A stretch of DNA of 49,772 bases. It comes from Bacteroidales bacterium. GTDB lineage: Bacteria; Bacteroidota; Bacteroidia; Bacteroidales; FEN-979. The notes under the pieces were generated by a model. The model saw nothing but the letters and a program-made list of their open reading frames with translations, was not told where the DNA came from and made no database searches. The translations under genes and the position numbers were made by a program. Positions 1 to 8,698 of the stretch are shown piece by piece. The stretch spans positions 5,141 to 54,912 of the forward strand of contig JALNZC010000028.1 in NCBI GenBank assembly GCA_023229525.1, in the 5' to 3' direction. Every line of letters begins with the position of its first letter. Positions within the stretch are counted from its first letter, which is position 1.

Positions 1-2424
1 CACAGCAGCTATGGAATCGCCCTCATCAAACTTAATTAACCTGACACCCTGGGTAGCTCTTCCCATTACTCGTAAATCAGCAACGGCCATGCGGATGATA
101 ACACCGGAACGGTTGATGATCATGAGGTCATCATTGTCAGTTACAGCTTTAACAGCAATGAGTGATCCTGTTTTATCAGTGATATTCAATGTTTTAACTC
201 CTTTACCTCCCCTATTGGTTATTCGATAGTCTTCAAGATCGGATCTTTTACCATAACCATTTTCGGAAACAACAAGCACTTCAGATTTCTTTTCAATTGG
301 CACACAAATCATTCCAACTACTTCATCGTTCTGGCCAGCAAGGGAAATACCGCGGACACCTGCCGCATTTCGCCCCATCGGACGGACCTTTTGTTCATTA
401 AACCGGATTGCACGACCTGACCGAAGAGCCATAACGACCTCATCAATTCCCTGGGTAAGTTTGGCTTCTAATAACCGGTCTCCTTCCTTGATGGTGATGG
501 CATTGATCCCGTTTTGACGAGGACGGGAATAGGCTTCAAGGGAGGTCTTTTTAATCGTTCCCCGTTTTGTGGCCAGAATAATATAATTAGATTTTGCATA
601 ATTTTCATCTTTAAGATCTTTCACATTGATAAAAGCCCTTACCTTATCGTCCGGTTCAATGTTTACCAGATTCTGTATAGCACGTCCCTTGGATGTTTTT
701 CCACCCTCAGGGAGCTCAAATACCCTTATCCAAAAACATTTTCCCTTTTCTGTAAAAAGCAGTAAATAATTATGGTTGGTTGCTATAAAAAGATGTTCAA
801 GGAAATCCTCATCACGAATCTCAGTCCCTTTAACACCGCGTCCTCCCCTATTCTGACGCCGGTATTCTGATAGGGGAGTCCGTTTGATATAACCCATATG
901 CGAAATGGTAATCACTACATTTTCATCTGCAATGGTATCCTCGATCCTGAAGTCGGTAGCAGCATAAACAATCTGTGACCTGGGTTCATCCCCGTATTTC
1001 TCTTTTATTTCAAGAAGTTCGGTTTTAATGATCTCCATCCTTAGGTTTACATCAGCTAAAATACTTTTAAGATGTTCGATTACTTTTATCAATGCATCAT
1101 ATTCTTCTTTGATTTTTTCCCTTTCTAGTCCTGTAAGCCGCTGCAGACGCATATCAAGGATGGCTTTGGCTTGAATTTCCGTTAAGCCGAATGTCTCCAT
1201 CAATCCGTTCTTTGCCTCATCCGGAGTTTGGCAAGCTCTGATTAATGCAATCACTTCATCGAGGTGATCAAGTGCAATAAGCAATCCCTCTAATATATGT
1301 GCTCGTTTTTCTGCTTCAGCAAGCTCAAAGCGCGTCCGCCTTTTTACCACTTCATGGCGGTGTTCTACATAATGGATGATCAGATCCTTGAGATTCAGCA
1401 TCATTGGTCTGCCCCTGACAAGAGCAATGTTGTTGATATTAAAAGAAGTCTGAAGAGGAGTCATCTGGTAAAGCTTATTCAGCACTACATTGGTGATGGC
1501 GTCACGTTTTAATTCATATACAATACGTACGCCATTACGATCTGATTCATCACGAATATCGCTGATCCCTTCTATTTTTTTGTCATTGACCAATTCAGCT
1601 GTTTTTTTAATCATTTCTGCTTTATTCACCTGATACGGGATAGAAGTCACAATAATCAATTCCCTTCCATTTTCCTCCTGTTCAATTTTTGATTCACCGC
1701 GCATGACAATACGTCCCCGTCCGGTTTCGTAAGCTTCTTTAACACCTTCGTATCCATATATGATGCCCCCGGTGGGAAAATCAGGTGCTTTGATGAAATT
1801 CATCAATTCAGGAATTGTAATCTGGCGGTTGTCAATATAGGCAATGATTCCATCAACGACCTGTTTGAGGTTATGTGGTGCCATGTTCGTTGCCATGCCT
1901 ACTGCAATACCACTGGCTCCGTTTACAAGAAGATTCGGTATGCGCGAAGGCATGACGGTAGGTTCCTTTAATGTATCATCGAAATTCAATTGATAATCAA
2001 CTGTATCCTTTTCAAGGTCAGCAACCATTTCTTCCGCAATTTTCTGCATCCTTGCCTCAGTATATCGCATAGCGGCAGGATTATCTCCATCCATGGATCC
2101 AAAATTTCCCTGACCATCAACCAATGGATATCGCAAACTCCAATCCTGTGCCATTCTTACCATAGCATCATAAACCGAAGTGTCGCCATGAGGATGGTAT
2201 TTCCCTAGTACTTCCCCTACTATTCTTGCTGATTTTTTATACGCTCTGTTTGAAAGAACACCCAATTCATACATTCCAAAAAGTACCCTCCGATGAACTG
2301 GTTTTAAGCCATCCCTTACATCCGGTAAAGCCCGCTGCACAATCACCGACATTGAATAATCAATGTAAGCGGTTTTCATCTGATTTTCAATATTTACCTG
2401 AACGATTTTTTCTCCCGATTCCAT
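1..2424 (-). CDS. gyrA: DNA gyrase subunit A, 3' end cut by window edge
   Basis: Breakage-reunion subunit of DNA gyrase, the ATP-dependent type II topoisomerase that introduces negative supercoils. 808 codons are visible, running off the left edge without a stop; only the last part of the C-terminal beta-pinwheel is missing. The start ATG at 2422-2424 gives MESGEKIVQVNIE. Seen: the quinolone-region motif HPHGDTSVYD, with Thr82 and Asp86 at the positions of E. coli Ser83 and Asp87; the active-site Tyr121 in AMRYTEARM; and a GyrA box-like QNRGGRG near codon 524, with a later NRGGKG repeat. The GyrA box and the divergent clpC neighbour favour GyrA over ParC. Thr at position 82 is a common natural variant and is not by itself evidence of resistance. 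Confidence 0.97.
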   Translation of the reverse strand, partial: MESGEKIVQVNIENQMKTAYIDYSMSVIVQRALPDVRDGLKPVHRRVLFGMYELGVLSNRAYKKSARIVGEVLGKYHPHGDTSVYDAMVRMAQDWSLRYPLVDGQGNFGSMDGDNPAAMRYTEARMQKIAEEMVADLEKDTVDYQLNFDDTLKEPTVMPSRIPNLLVNGASGIAVGMATNMAPHNLKQVVDGIIAYIDNRQITIPELMNFIKAPDFPTGGIIYGYEGVKEAYETGRGRIVMRGESKIEQEENGRELIIVTSIPYQVNKAEMIKKTAELVNDKKIEGISDIRDESDRNGVRIVYELKRDAITNVVLNKLYQMTPLQTSFNINNIALVRGRPMMLNLKDLIIHYVEHRHEVVKRRTRFELAEAEKRAHILEGLLIALDHLDEVIALIRACQTPDEAKNGLMETFGLTEIQAKAILDMRLQRLTGLEREKIKEEYDALIKVIEHLKSILADVNLRMEIIKTELLEIKEKYGDEPRSQIVYAATDFRIEDTIADENVVITISHMGYIKRTPLSEYRRQNRGGRGVKGTEIRDEDFLEHLFIATNHNYLLLFTEKGKCFWIRVFELPEGGKTSKGRAIQNLVNIEPDDKVRAFINVKDLKDENYAKSNYIILATKRGTIKKTSLEAYSRPRQNGINAITIKEGDRLLEAKLTQGIDEVVMALRSGRAIRFNEQKVRPMGRNAAGVRGISLAGQNDEVVGMICVPIEKKSEVLVVSENGYGKRSDLEDYRITNRGGKGVKTLNITDKTGSLIAVKAVTDNDDLMIINRSGVIIRMAVADLRVMGRATQGVRLIKFDEGDSIAAV

Positions 2425-2455
2425 ATTGTGCTTTCAAATTAGTTATATGATTAAT

Positions 2456-2480
2456 TTTCAGATAGATATTATATCTGAAA
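2456..2480. repeat. Perfect 9-bp inverted repeat in gyrA leader region
   Basis: TTTCAGATA (2456-2464) and TATCTGAAA (2472-2480) are perfect complements separated by 7 bp. The repeat lies 32 bp upstream of the gyrA start codon and just downstream of a possible -7-like element, TACCTTCG, on the minus strand (2489-2496). It could be a protein operator or an RNA hairpin in the gyrA leader. There is no U tract after it, so it is not an ordinary terminator. Confidence 0.6.
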
Positions 2481-2582
2481 TGCTGCCACGAAGGTAGCGA
2501 AAATCCCCCTATAAACCATGCATTTATTGACAATTATTTATTACTATTACTAACATGAAACTGTTAATAATTTAAGGGTGTT

Positions 2583-2616
2583 TTGCAATAAAATACGAAA
2601 TTCGGTCGTATTTTTG
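2583..2616 (+). promoter_or_regulatory. clpC promoter candidate overlapping a palindrome
   Basis: TATTTTTG at 2609-2616 matches the Bacteroidetes -7 consensus TAnnTTTG, with a TTG at 2583-2585 (spacer 23, the long end of the known range). A perfect 9-bp inverted repeat, AAAATACGA (2590-2598) and TCGTATTTT (2606-2614) with a 7-bp spacer, covers the -7 element. This layout suits a repressor operator. The predicted leader before the ATG at 2699 is about 75 nt. Which protein would bind is not known. Confidence 0.5.
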
Positions 2617-2698
2617 AAGGCATTGACAAGATTTCCGTTTTCTCGGGATGGTTCGGTTTTTGCTATTACTTTCAACATACACTGTAAAACAACAATTT

Positions 2699-5233
2699 AT
2701 GGAAGCTAAATTCTCTCAACACGTCAAAGACGTTTTAATATATAGTCGCGAAGAAGCACAACGTTTAGGTAATGACTATATCGGTCTTGAACATCTGCTC
2801 CTTGGAATTATCCGTGAAGGAGAAGGGCTGGCAATCAAGATTTTAAGAAACTTAAGGGTTAACCTTGCTGATTTTCGCAAAAAAGTTGAAATGGCTGTTG
2901 CCAGCCACAAAGTGAAGCCTGCCGGCGGAGAGAATATTCCTTTGATCAAGCAGGCCGAACGGGCCCTGAAGATTACTTATCTGGAAGCTAAACTCTTTAA
3001 CAGTGAATTAATCGGAACGGAACACTTACTTTTAGCTATCCTCAAGGATGAAAATAACCTTGTTACGAAAAATTTTGCCAGTTTGGGCATTTCTTATAAT
3101 ACAGTCAAAGATGAACTAAAGGCCATTTTGACAAATGGGAACGAAGAACCACGTTTTGATCCGCAAGATATTCTTCCTAAAGATGACGACGAAGATGATC
3201 CGGAAGAAGGAGGGAAAAATTTAGGCGGAACCCAGAAAAAACCGCAGGATTCAAAATCAAAAACACCTGTTCTCGATAATTTTGGCCGCGATATTACCAA
3301 AGCAGCGGAGGAAGGTCGTCTTGATCCAATCGTTGGTCGTGAGAAGGAATTACAACGCATTGCACAGATACTAAGCAGACGGAAAAAGAATAACCCCATT
3401 TTGATAGGTGAGCCTGGAGTTGGAAAATCAGCCATTGCAGAAGGATTGGCGTTACGCATTGTACAACGTAAGGTATCCAGGGCATTGTTTCATAAGCGGG
3501 TGGTCTCTCTTGACCTGGCATCCCTTGTTGCCGGCACAAAGTACCGCGGTCAGTTTGAAGAACGAATGAAAGCGGTGTTGAATGAACTGGAAAAAAACCC
3601 CAACATCATTGTTTTTATTGATGAGATACATACCATTGTTGGCGCCGGGAATGCATCGGGGTCGCTGGATGCCTCCAACATGTTCAAACCGGCCCTGGCA
3701 CGCGGAGAGATACAATGCATCGGAGCGACAACACTTGATGAATACAGGCAGTATATTGAAAAAGATGGAGCTTTAGAACGCCGCTTTCAGAAAGTCCTTG
3801 TAGATCCTACTTCTTCTGAAGAAACTGTTGAAATTCTAAACAACATTAAAGAAAAGTATGAAGACCATCATCTTGTGAAATACACTGATGACGCTATCAA
3901 TGCTTGCGTCACACTGACCAACCGGTATATAACCGACCGGTATTTACCCGATAAAGCCATCGATGCCCTGGATGAGGCAGGAGCACGTGTTCATATTTCA
4001 AATATCAATGTTCCTACGGAAATTGTAACCATTGAAAATCAGATTGAAGATACACGGAAACGTAAAATGCAGGCCATTAATAGTCAGAAATTCGAGGAAG
4101 CGGCTGACCTTCGGGATACGGAACGAAAACTTCAGGAAGGACTGGAACGAGAGAAAAAGAAATGGGAAGAGAATGCCAAATTAAACCGCCAAACCGTAAG
4201 TGAAGAAAACGTGGCAGAAGTCGTTGCCATGATGACAGGCATTCCAGTTCAAAGGATTGCAAAAAATGAAGGTGACCGGCTCATCAATATGGAGGCTGAA
4301 CTTGGAAATTCTGTGATCGGACAAAATGAAGCCATAAAAAAAGTTGTAAAAGCAATACGCAGAAACCGGGCCGGATTAAAAGACCCTAATAAACCCATTG
4401 GCACGTTCATTTTTCTTGGTCCGACGGGAGTCGGGAAAACGCATCTTGCCAAGATATTATCAAGATATTTGTTTGATTCCGAAGATGCACTCGTCCGAAT
4501 CGATATGAGCGAATACATGGAGAAATTTGCCGTCTCACGTTTGATTGGAGCTCCTCCGGGTTATGTGGGTTATGAAGAGGGAGGACAATTGACAGAAAAA
4601 ATACGTCGCCGCCCCTATTCTATTGTTCTTTTGGACGAAATTGAAAAAGCACATCCCGACGTATTCCATCTTCTTTTACAGGTACTTGATGATGGGGTAC
4701 TAACAGATAGTTTTGGTCGACGGGTTGACTTCAAGAACACCATTATCATTATGACTTCAAATATCGGATCAAGACAATTAAAGGATTTTGGCCAGGGTGT
4801 TGGATTTTCTACCAGCGCAAAGCAATCAGGGTCAGTAGACCATACCCGCGGAGTTATTGAAAATGCATTGAAAAAAGCTTTTGCTCCTGAGTTTATTAAC
4901 CGGATCGACGATGTTATTATTTTTGAATCGCTTGAAAAAGAAGGTATTCATAAAATAATCGACATTGAATTAAAACAGTTGTACGACCGGATAATAAAAA
5001 TGGGATATCAAATTGTGATTACTTCTAAAGCGAAGGACTTTATCGCAGAAAAAGGATGGGATTCTCAATTCGGTGCACGTCCGTTAAAACGAGCAATTCA
5101 GAAATATGTTGAAGACACTCTGGCAGAAGAAATTATAAAGACAAAATTATTACCTAACGATATCATCACCGTTGACTTAGATGCTGAAAAGCAGGAGATT
5201 ATTGTCTCTGTATCGAAATCAGAACTGGTCTGA
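2699..5233 (+). CDS. clpC: ClpC-type AAA+ unfoldase (ATP-dependent Clp protease ATP-binding subunit)
   Basis: Hsp100 chaperone that unfolds substrates and feeds them to ClpP in the cytoplasm. The chosen ATG at 2699 gives MEAKFSQHVKDV, the family's usual start, and 844 aa; an upstream in-frame ATG at 2648 would add 17 atypical residues. Domain order: N-terminal double Clp repeat (about 1-150), an acidic linker (about 160-190), AAA-1 with Walker A GEPGVGKS (Lys243), a UVR-type coiled segment (about 446-481), and AAA-2 with Walker A GPTGVGKT (Lys580), followed by the C-terminal D2-small domain. The UVR middle insert marks ClpC rather than ClpA or ClpB. It is divergent from gyrA, an arrangement common in Bacteroidales. 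The 3' end overlaps the convergent gene on the other strand by 15 bp. Confidence 0.95.
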   Translation: MEAKFSQHVKDVLIYSREEAQRLGNDYIGLEHLLLGIIREGEGLAIKILRNLRVNLADFRKKVEMAVASHKVKPAGGENIPLIKQAERALKITYLEAKLFNSELIGTEHLLLAILKDENNLVTKNFASLGISYNTVKDELKAILTNGNEEPRFDPQDILPKDDDEDDPEEGGKNLGGTQKKPQDSKSKTPVLDNFGRDITKAAEEGRLDPIVGREKELQRIAQILSRRKKNNPILIGEPGVGKSAIAEGLALRIVQRKVSRALFHKRVVSLDLASLVAGTKYRGQFEERMKAVLNELEKNPNIIVFIDEIHTIVGAGNASGSLDASNMFKPALARGEIQCIGATTLDEYRQYIEKDGALERRFQKVLVDPTSSEETVEILNNIKEKYEDHHLVKYTDDAINACVTLTNRYITDRYLPDKAIDALDEAGARVHISNINVPTEIVTIENQIEDTRKRKMQAINSQKFEEAADLRDTERKLQEGLEREKKKWEENAKLNRQTVSEENVAEVVAMMTGIPVQRIAKNEGDRLINMEAELGNSVIGQNEAIKKVVKAIRRNRAGLKDPNKPIGTFIFLGPTGVGKTHLAKILSRYLFDSEDALVRIDMSEYMEKFAVSRLIGAPPGYVGYEEGGQLTEKIRRRPYSIVLLDEIEKAHPDVFHLLLQVLDDGVLTDSFGRRVDFKNTIIIMTSNIGSRQLKDFGQGVGFSTSAKQSGSVDHTRGVIENALKKAFAPEFINRIDDVIIFESLEKEGIHKIIDIELKQLYDRIIKMGYQIVITSKAKDFIAEKGWDSQFGARPLKRAIQKYVEDTLAEEIIKTKLLPNDIITVDLDAEKQEIIVSVSKSELV

Positions 5234-6040
5234 ATAACCTTCATGGCGAAGGGTTTTTCTGTAGTTTGACCCGCCAACGGTTTTATCACTGAACATTTCG
5301 GATAATAATTCGTTGCTGTGCTCATCAGCGTTATAAAGGTATCTTATCCCGATCGAAAAACCATTGTTTTCAAAATTTATTTGGTTTCCTCCAGGGTCAA
5401 TAATGTAAAAAACATCACCCTTCAGAGCAATCCCGTTCAGATATTTAGATGATAATTTTTTCAATAATGGATCAGGGTTGAGATGCAAAGATTCGGAAAT
5501 ATTATACTCTCCCAGCACAAAATGATCATTGAGAAAATAATAAAGCGATTTCATGGTTGTGCCATCCTGGGTATCACGGTATCCAACGACTTTCACCTTT
5601 GCGTTAGGGAATCTTGCTACATTAATACAATAGGGTCTTCCTTTCAACTTTCTAAGTAGTTTATCGGATGACATAAAAGGTATTTCTCCAAAATCAATGT
5701 TTATTGAGGTTTTAAAATCTTGTGCATTACGGATCTTCCTGAAAAACACCATAAAATGAAGGGTAATTTCATCTTTAATGCAGTTATTGTGAGGGCTTCT
5801 AAGATTGTTTTCCTTAAAGAATTCAAGGTACTTTAAACTGTAACGACCATATACCAAGGTTATATACCAGACCCGGAAGACCGGGATGAGTTGTTTCTTG
5901 ATGAAAACAATGAAAAGAACCAAACCAAAAAGCGATACAAGAGCCAAAATAAGGCTGATTATACTTGAATCAAATGTAGAATCATCTTTTGTTGTTCCGG
6001 CTAATAGTAATATTGGTATAATTGAGGAGAGGCCGATCAT
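5219..6040 (-). CDS. Unknown membrane protein with two N-terminal hydrophobic segments
   Basis: I do not recognise a family. The ATG at 6038-6040 gives 273 aa; the longer reading frame would begin at a TTG 12 bases upstream. Two hydrophobic stretches lie near the N terminus (about residues 1-16 and 28-48), followed by a soluble domain of about 200 residues rich in aromatic and basic residues and without obvious catalytic motifs. The topology suggests a membrane-anchored cytoplasmic domain. It is the last gene of the leftward ETF/acyl-CoA dehydrogenase group, 34 bp after the dehydrogenase stop, so it may be co-transcribed. A functional link is only inferred. Its 3' end overlaps clpC tail to tail by 15 bp. 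Confidence 0.6.
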   Translation of the reverse strand: MIGLSSIIPILLLAGTTKDDSTFDSSIISLILALVSLFGLVLFIVFIKKQLIPVFRVWYITLVYGRYSLKYLEFFKENNLRSPHNNCIKDEITLHFMVFFRKIRNAQDFKTSINIDFGEIPFMSSDKLLRKLKGRPYCINVARFPNAKVKVVGYRDTQDGTTMKSLYYFLNDHFVLGEYNISESLHLNPDPLLKKLSSKYLNGIALKGDVFYIIDPGGNQINFENNGFSIGIRYLYNADEHSNELLSEMFSDKTVGGSNYRKTLRHEGYSDQF

Positions 6041-6074
6041 CGTATTGTACAATGTTTTTTATTAGGTCGTTTTT

Positions 6075-7859
6075 CTAAAATTTGTAAGTATTGTCTTCAA
6101 TTAGTTTATCAGCAATTTTCCTGCGGGATTCCTTAACATTGACGCCAGCAACCACAGTGGCTGATTCAACTATTTTTGCATAAATTGTTGCTTTGTCTGG
6201 TAACATAAATGAGTAAATGGAATCCAAGGCAAATTTTCGGATTTTGGTTGCAGCATCATATATGAAAACATCAAGGATTGTTTTATACAGAACCATTGCA
6301 TTTGTTCCATTTAATTGCTCCATTTTCTCAATACGAAATGCCATTGATTCAGCAACATAGATTTCAATCAGCATATCGGACAGATTATTGAGTATTTCCT
6401 GTTCATTTCCCAATTTTTTATCAAAATGCAGAGATGCAGCGTGGATCAAAAGCAGAATAAGATTTTTAAAATTCTTCAGGTAACGATGTTTTTCCTCGAA
6501 ATAGGTTTCTTCTGCTTTTCTTTTAAGGATTGCCAAGTCAAGATCCGCAACAAGTAATCCTGCCTTACCCAAAAGGTCAAAATCACCTTTCATGGCTCTT
6601 TTCATTGCAGTGTCCACAACCAGTAAGCGATTAATTTCATTGGTACCTTCGAAAATCCTGTTTATCCTGGAATCCCGATAACCTCTTTCAACCGACATCT
6701 CAGCGGAATAGCCCATTCCACCATGAATCTGGACTGCTTCATCCACAACATAATCGAGAACTTCCGATCCATAAACCTTCAGGATAGCGGCTTCAACAGC
6801 ATAATGGCAGATACCTTCGATGGATGCCTTACCAGTATCCAATCCTTCGGCTTTATTCCGGTCAATCTGACCGTCAATATCTTTGCTTACCCTGTAAATT
6901 GCTGATTCCAGCGCAAATGTGCGAATTACTTGTTCGGCCAGTTTATATTTAATTGCGCCAAAGGAGGAGATGCAAGCGCCAAACTGTTTTCGATCATTGG
7001 CATATTTTACAGAATCGCATATGGTTTTTTTCGATGCACCTAACACATTTGCCCCCAATTTTAAACGCCCCATATGAAGAATACTTAAGGCAATTCTGAA
7101 GCCTTCTCCCCTGCTTCCAATTAGGTTTTCAACCGGGACATGTACATCGTTATAAAAAATCTGGGCGGTGGAAGAGCCTTTTATACCCATTTTATGTTCA
7201 TCGGGATTAACAACCACCCCGGGAAAATTACGTTCTACAACAAAGGCACTTAAAACCCTGTCTTTATCAATTTTAGCAAAAACTACCTGGGTATCGGCAA
7301 AATTTGCATTTGTTATCCACATCTTTTGCCCGTTTAGAATATAATGTTTTCCATCAGGTGAAAGTGTTGCGGCAGTTTTTCCTGAGTTTGCATCACTGCC
7401 GGCGCCGGGTTCAGTAAGGCAATATGCTCCAAGTAATTCACCTGTTGCTAAACGGCTTACATAACGTCGACGCTGGTCCTCATTACCATAGTACATAATG
7501 GGCAGAGTGCCTATTCCGGTGTGCGCCATAAATGCTACGGAAAAGGAATTACCAGCTCCAATTTTTTCTGCAACCAACATCTGCGTTGTAAATGATTGGG
7601 CAAATCCGCCATATTCCTCTGGAAGGGAAATCCCCATCAGACCAAGCTCTCCCGCTTTTTTCAACATCTCCTTCATCAGGTTAATATCCGGAGTATCAAT
7701 TTTTGCAATATTTGGATAAAGTTCGGTATCAATAAAATCCTGACATGTTTGTGCGATCATTTTTTGTTCTTCACTGAATTCTTCGGGAATGAAGATTTCA
7801 CTGTAAGGTATTTCATCAACTAGAAACTCACCGCTTTTTAAAACTTTTTTATACTCCAT
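6075..7859 (-). CDS. Acyl-CoA dehydrogenase, long (about 594 aa) Bacteroidetes type
   Basis: FAD enzyme that oxidises acyl-CoA to trans-2-enoyl-CoA and passes electrons to ETF. The ATG at 7857-7859 is chosen (MEYKKVLKSG); an upstream TTG would add 15 residues. Seen: the FAD/substrate-binding motif LTEPGAGSDANSG, the WITNANFAD segment, and the catalytic-base region FEGTNEINR with Glu404. The first 400 residues form the standard ACAD fold. The extra C-terminal helical region of about 170 residues resembles the C-terminal extension of VLCAD-like enzymes and is usual for this Bacteroidetes group. It lies 22 bp after the CCG Fe-S gene, downstream of etfBA, so the electron acceptor is probably encoded in the same operon. 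Acyl chain-length preference cannot be read from the sequence. Confidence 0.93.
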   Translation of the reverse strand: MEYKKVLKSGEFLVDEIPYSEIFIPEEFSEEQKMIAQTCQDFIDTELYPNIAKIDTPDINLMKEMLKKAGELGLMGISLPEEYGGFAQSFTTQMLVAEKIGAGNSFSVAFMAHTGIGTLPIMYYGNEDQRRRYVSRLATGELLGAYCLTEPGAGSDANSGKTAATLSPDGKHYILNGQKMWITNANFADTQVVFAKIDKDRVLSAFVVERNFPGVVVNPDEHKMGIKGSSTAQIFYNDVHVPVENLIGSRGEGFRIALSILHMGRLKLGANVLGASKKTICDSVKYANDRKQFGACISSFGAIKYKLAEQVIRTFALESAIYRVSKDIDGQIDRNKAEGLDTGKASIEGICHYAVEAAILKVYGSEVLDYVVDEAVQIHGGMGYSAEMSVERGYRDSRINRIFEGTNEINRLLVVDTAMKRAMKGDFDLLGKAGLLVADLDLAILKRKAEETYFEEKHRYLKNFKNLILLLIHAASLHFDKKLGNEQEILNNLSDMLIEIYVAESMAFRIEKMEQLNGTNAMVLYKTILDVFIYDAATKIRKFALDSIYSFMLPDKATIYAKIVESATVVAGVNVKESRRKIADKLIEDNTYKF

Positions 7860-7881
7860 GATTGAGGTTTGTGTTGAGTGT

Positions 7882-8676
7882 TTATAAATTAAGGGCTTGT
7901 ACAATTAATTCTGCAATATCAAAATTTTTTATTTCTTCTTCCTTGTTTTTATATTTCAATCCATCGGTAATCATCGTCATACAAAATGGGCAAGCAGTAG
8001 CAATAATGTTGGCTTGCGTACGCAATGCCTCTTCTGTCCTTTCGATGAAAACTTCCTTATTCCCTTTTTCAGCTTCTTTGAACATCTGAGCGCCTCCGGC
8101 ACCGCAGCAAAGGGCAAAACTTTTGTGTCTATCCATTTCTACTACCTTGCTTGTGAGTTTTTTCAAAATTGACCGGGGTTCGAAATAAATATCGTTTGCA
8201 CGTCCCAGATAGCAGGGATCATGATATGTGATAGTAGCATTCCCGAGCATTTGAGTATCAAATTCCAATTTTCCGTCCAGAATACATTTATCAAGAAATT
8301 GCAGATAGTTGATCACTTCAAAATGCCCCCCAAGGTCAGGATATTCATTCTTTAAAATGTTGAAACAATGTGGACAGATCGTAAGGATCTTCTTTATTCC
8401 ATAGGCATTCAATCGGTCAATGTTTTGCAATGCCTGCATTTGATAAAGCATTTCATTTCCAGCCCGACGGGCAGGATCTCCGGTGCACGATTCTTCTTTA
8501 CCAAGTACGGCGAAATTCACATTCATGAAGGAAAGTATCCTGGCAAAAGACTGGGCTACTTTCATGTAACGATCATCAAACGCGCCTGCACAACCAACCC
8601 AGAATAAATAATCAGGAGACTTACCCTGGGCATGTAAGTCAGCCATTATTGGAATTTCAATTTTTCTATAATCCAT
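7882..8676 (-). CDS. CCG-domain Fe-S protein (HdrD/GlcF-like), soluble subunit of a quinone-reducing complex
   Basis: 264 aa with two cysteine-rich CCG domains. The first has Cys29, Cys64, Cys101 and Cys104, with SC instead of CC at 63-64. The second has Cys155, the Cys190-Cys191 pair in CCGAGG, Cys229 and Cys232. Such pairs bind special [4Fe-4S] clusters in heterodisulfide reductase HdrB/HdrD and in glycolate oxidase GlcF. It sits between the NarI-like ferredoxin membrane protein (22 bp upstream) and the acyl-CoA dehydrogenase (22 bp downstream). In some syntrophic bacteria these two parts form a single DUF224-type protein that takes electrons from ETF. I infer that this subunit is the electron-transfer partner of ETF. 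It was once often annotated as heterodisulfide reductase, but no methanogen-type partner is present. Confidence 0.85.
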   Translation of the reverse strand: MDYRKIEIPIMADLHAQGKSPDYLFWVGCAGAFDDRYMKVAQSFARILSFMNVNFAVLGKEESCTGDPARRAGNEMLYQMQALQNIDRLNAYGIKKILTICPHCFNILKNEYPDLGGHFEVINYLQFLDKCILDGKLEFDTQMLGNATITYHDPCYLGRANDIYFEPRSILKKLTSKVVEMDRHKSFALCCGAGGAQMFKEAEKGNKEVFIERTEEALRTQANIIATACPFCMTMITDGLKYKNKEEEIKNFDIAELIVQALNL

Positions 8677-8698
8677 TCACCTTTAAGAATTGTCCTTA

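Noticed and set aside
2160..2190. Thr at GyrA position 82 as quinolone resistance
   Set aside because: Thr is a natural residue at this position in many sensitive species; a resistance call needs relatives or phenotype.
1..2424. ParC instead of GyrA
   Set aside because: A GyrA box-like QNRGGRG, the NRGGKG repeat and the divergent clpC neighbour favour GyrA.
3094..4518. Several antisense and shifted frames of 60-120 codons within clpC
   Set aside because: They are shadows of a strongly conserved AAA+ gene, with no start context or family features of their own.
7882..8676. Heterodisulfide reductase of a methanogen-like pathway
   Set aside because: CCG domains are shared by many Fe-S oxidoreductases; neighbours are ETF and acyl-CoA dehydrogenase, with no HdrA or coenzyme M genes.
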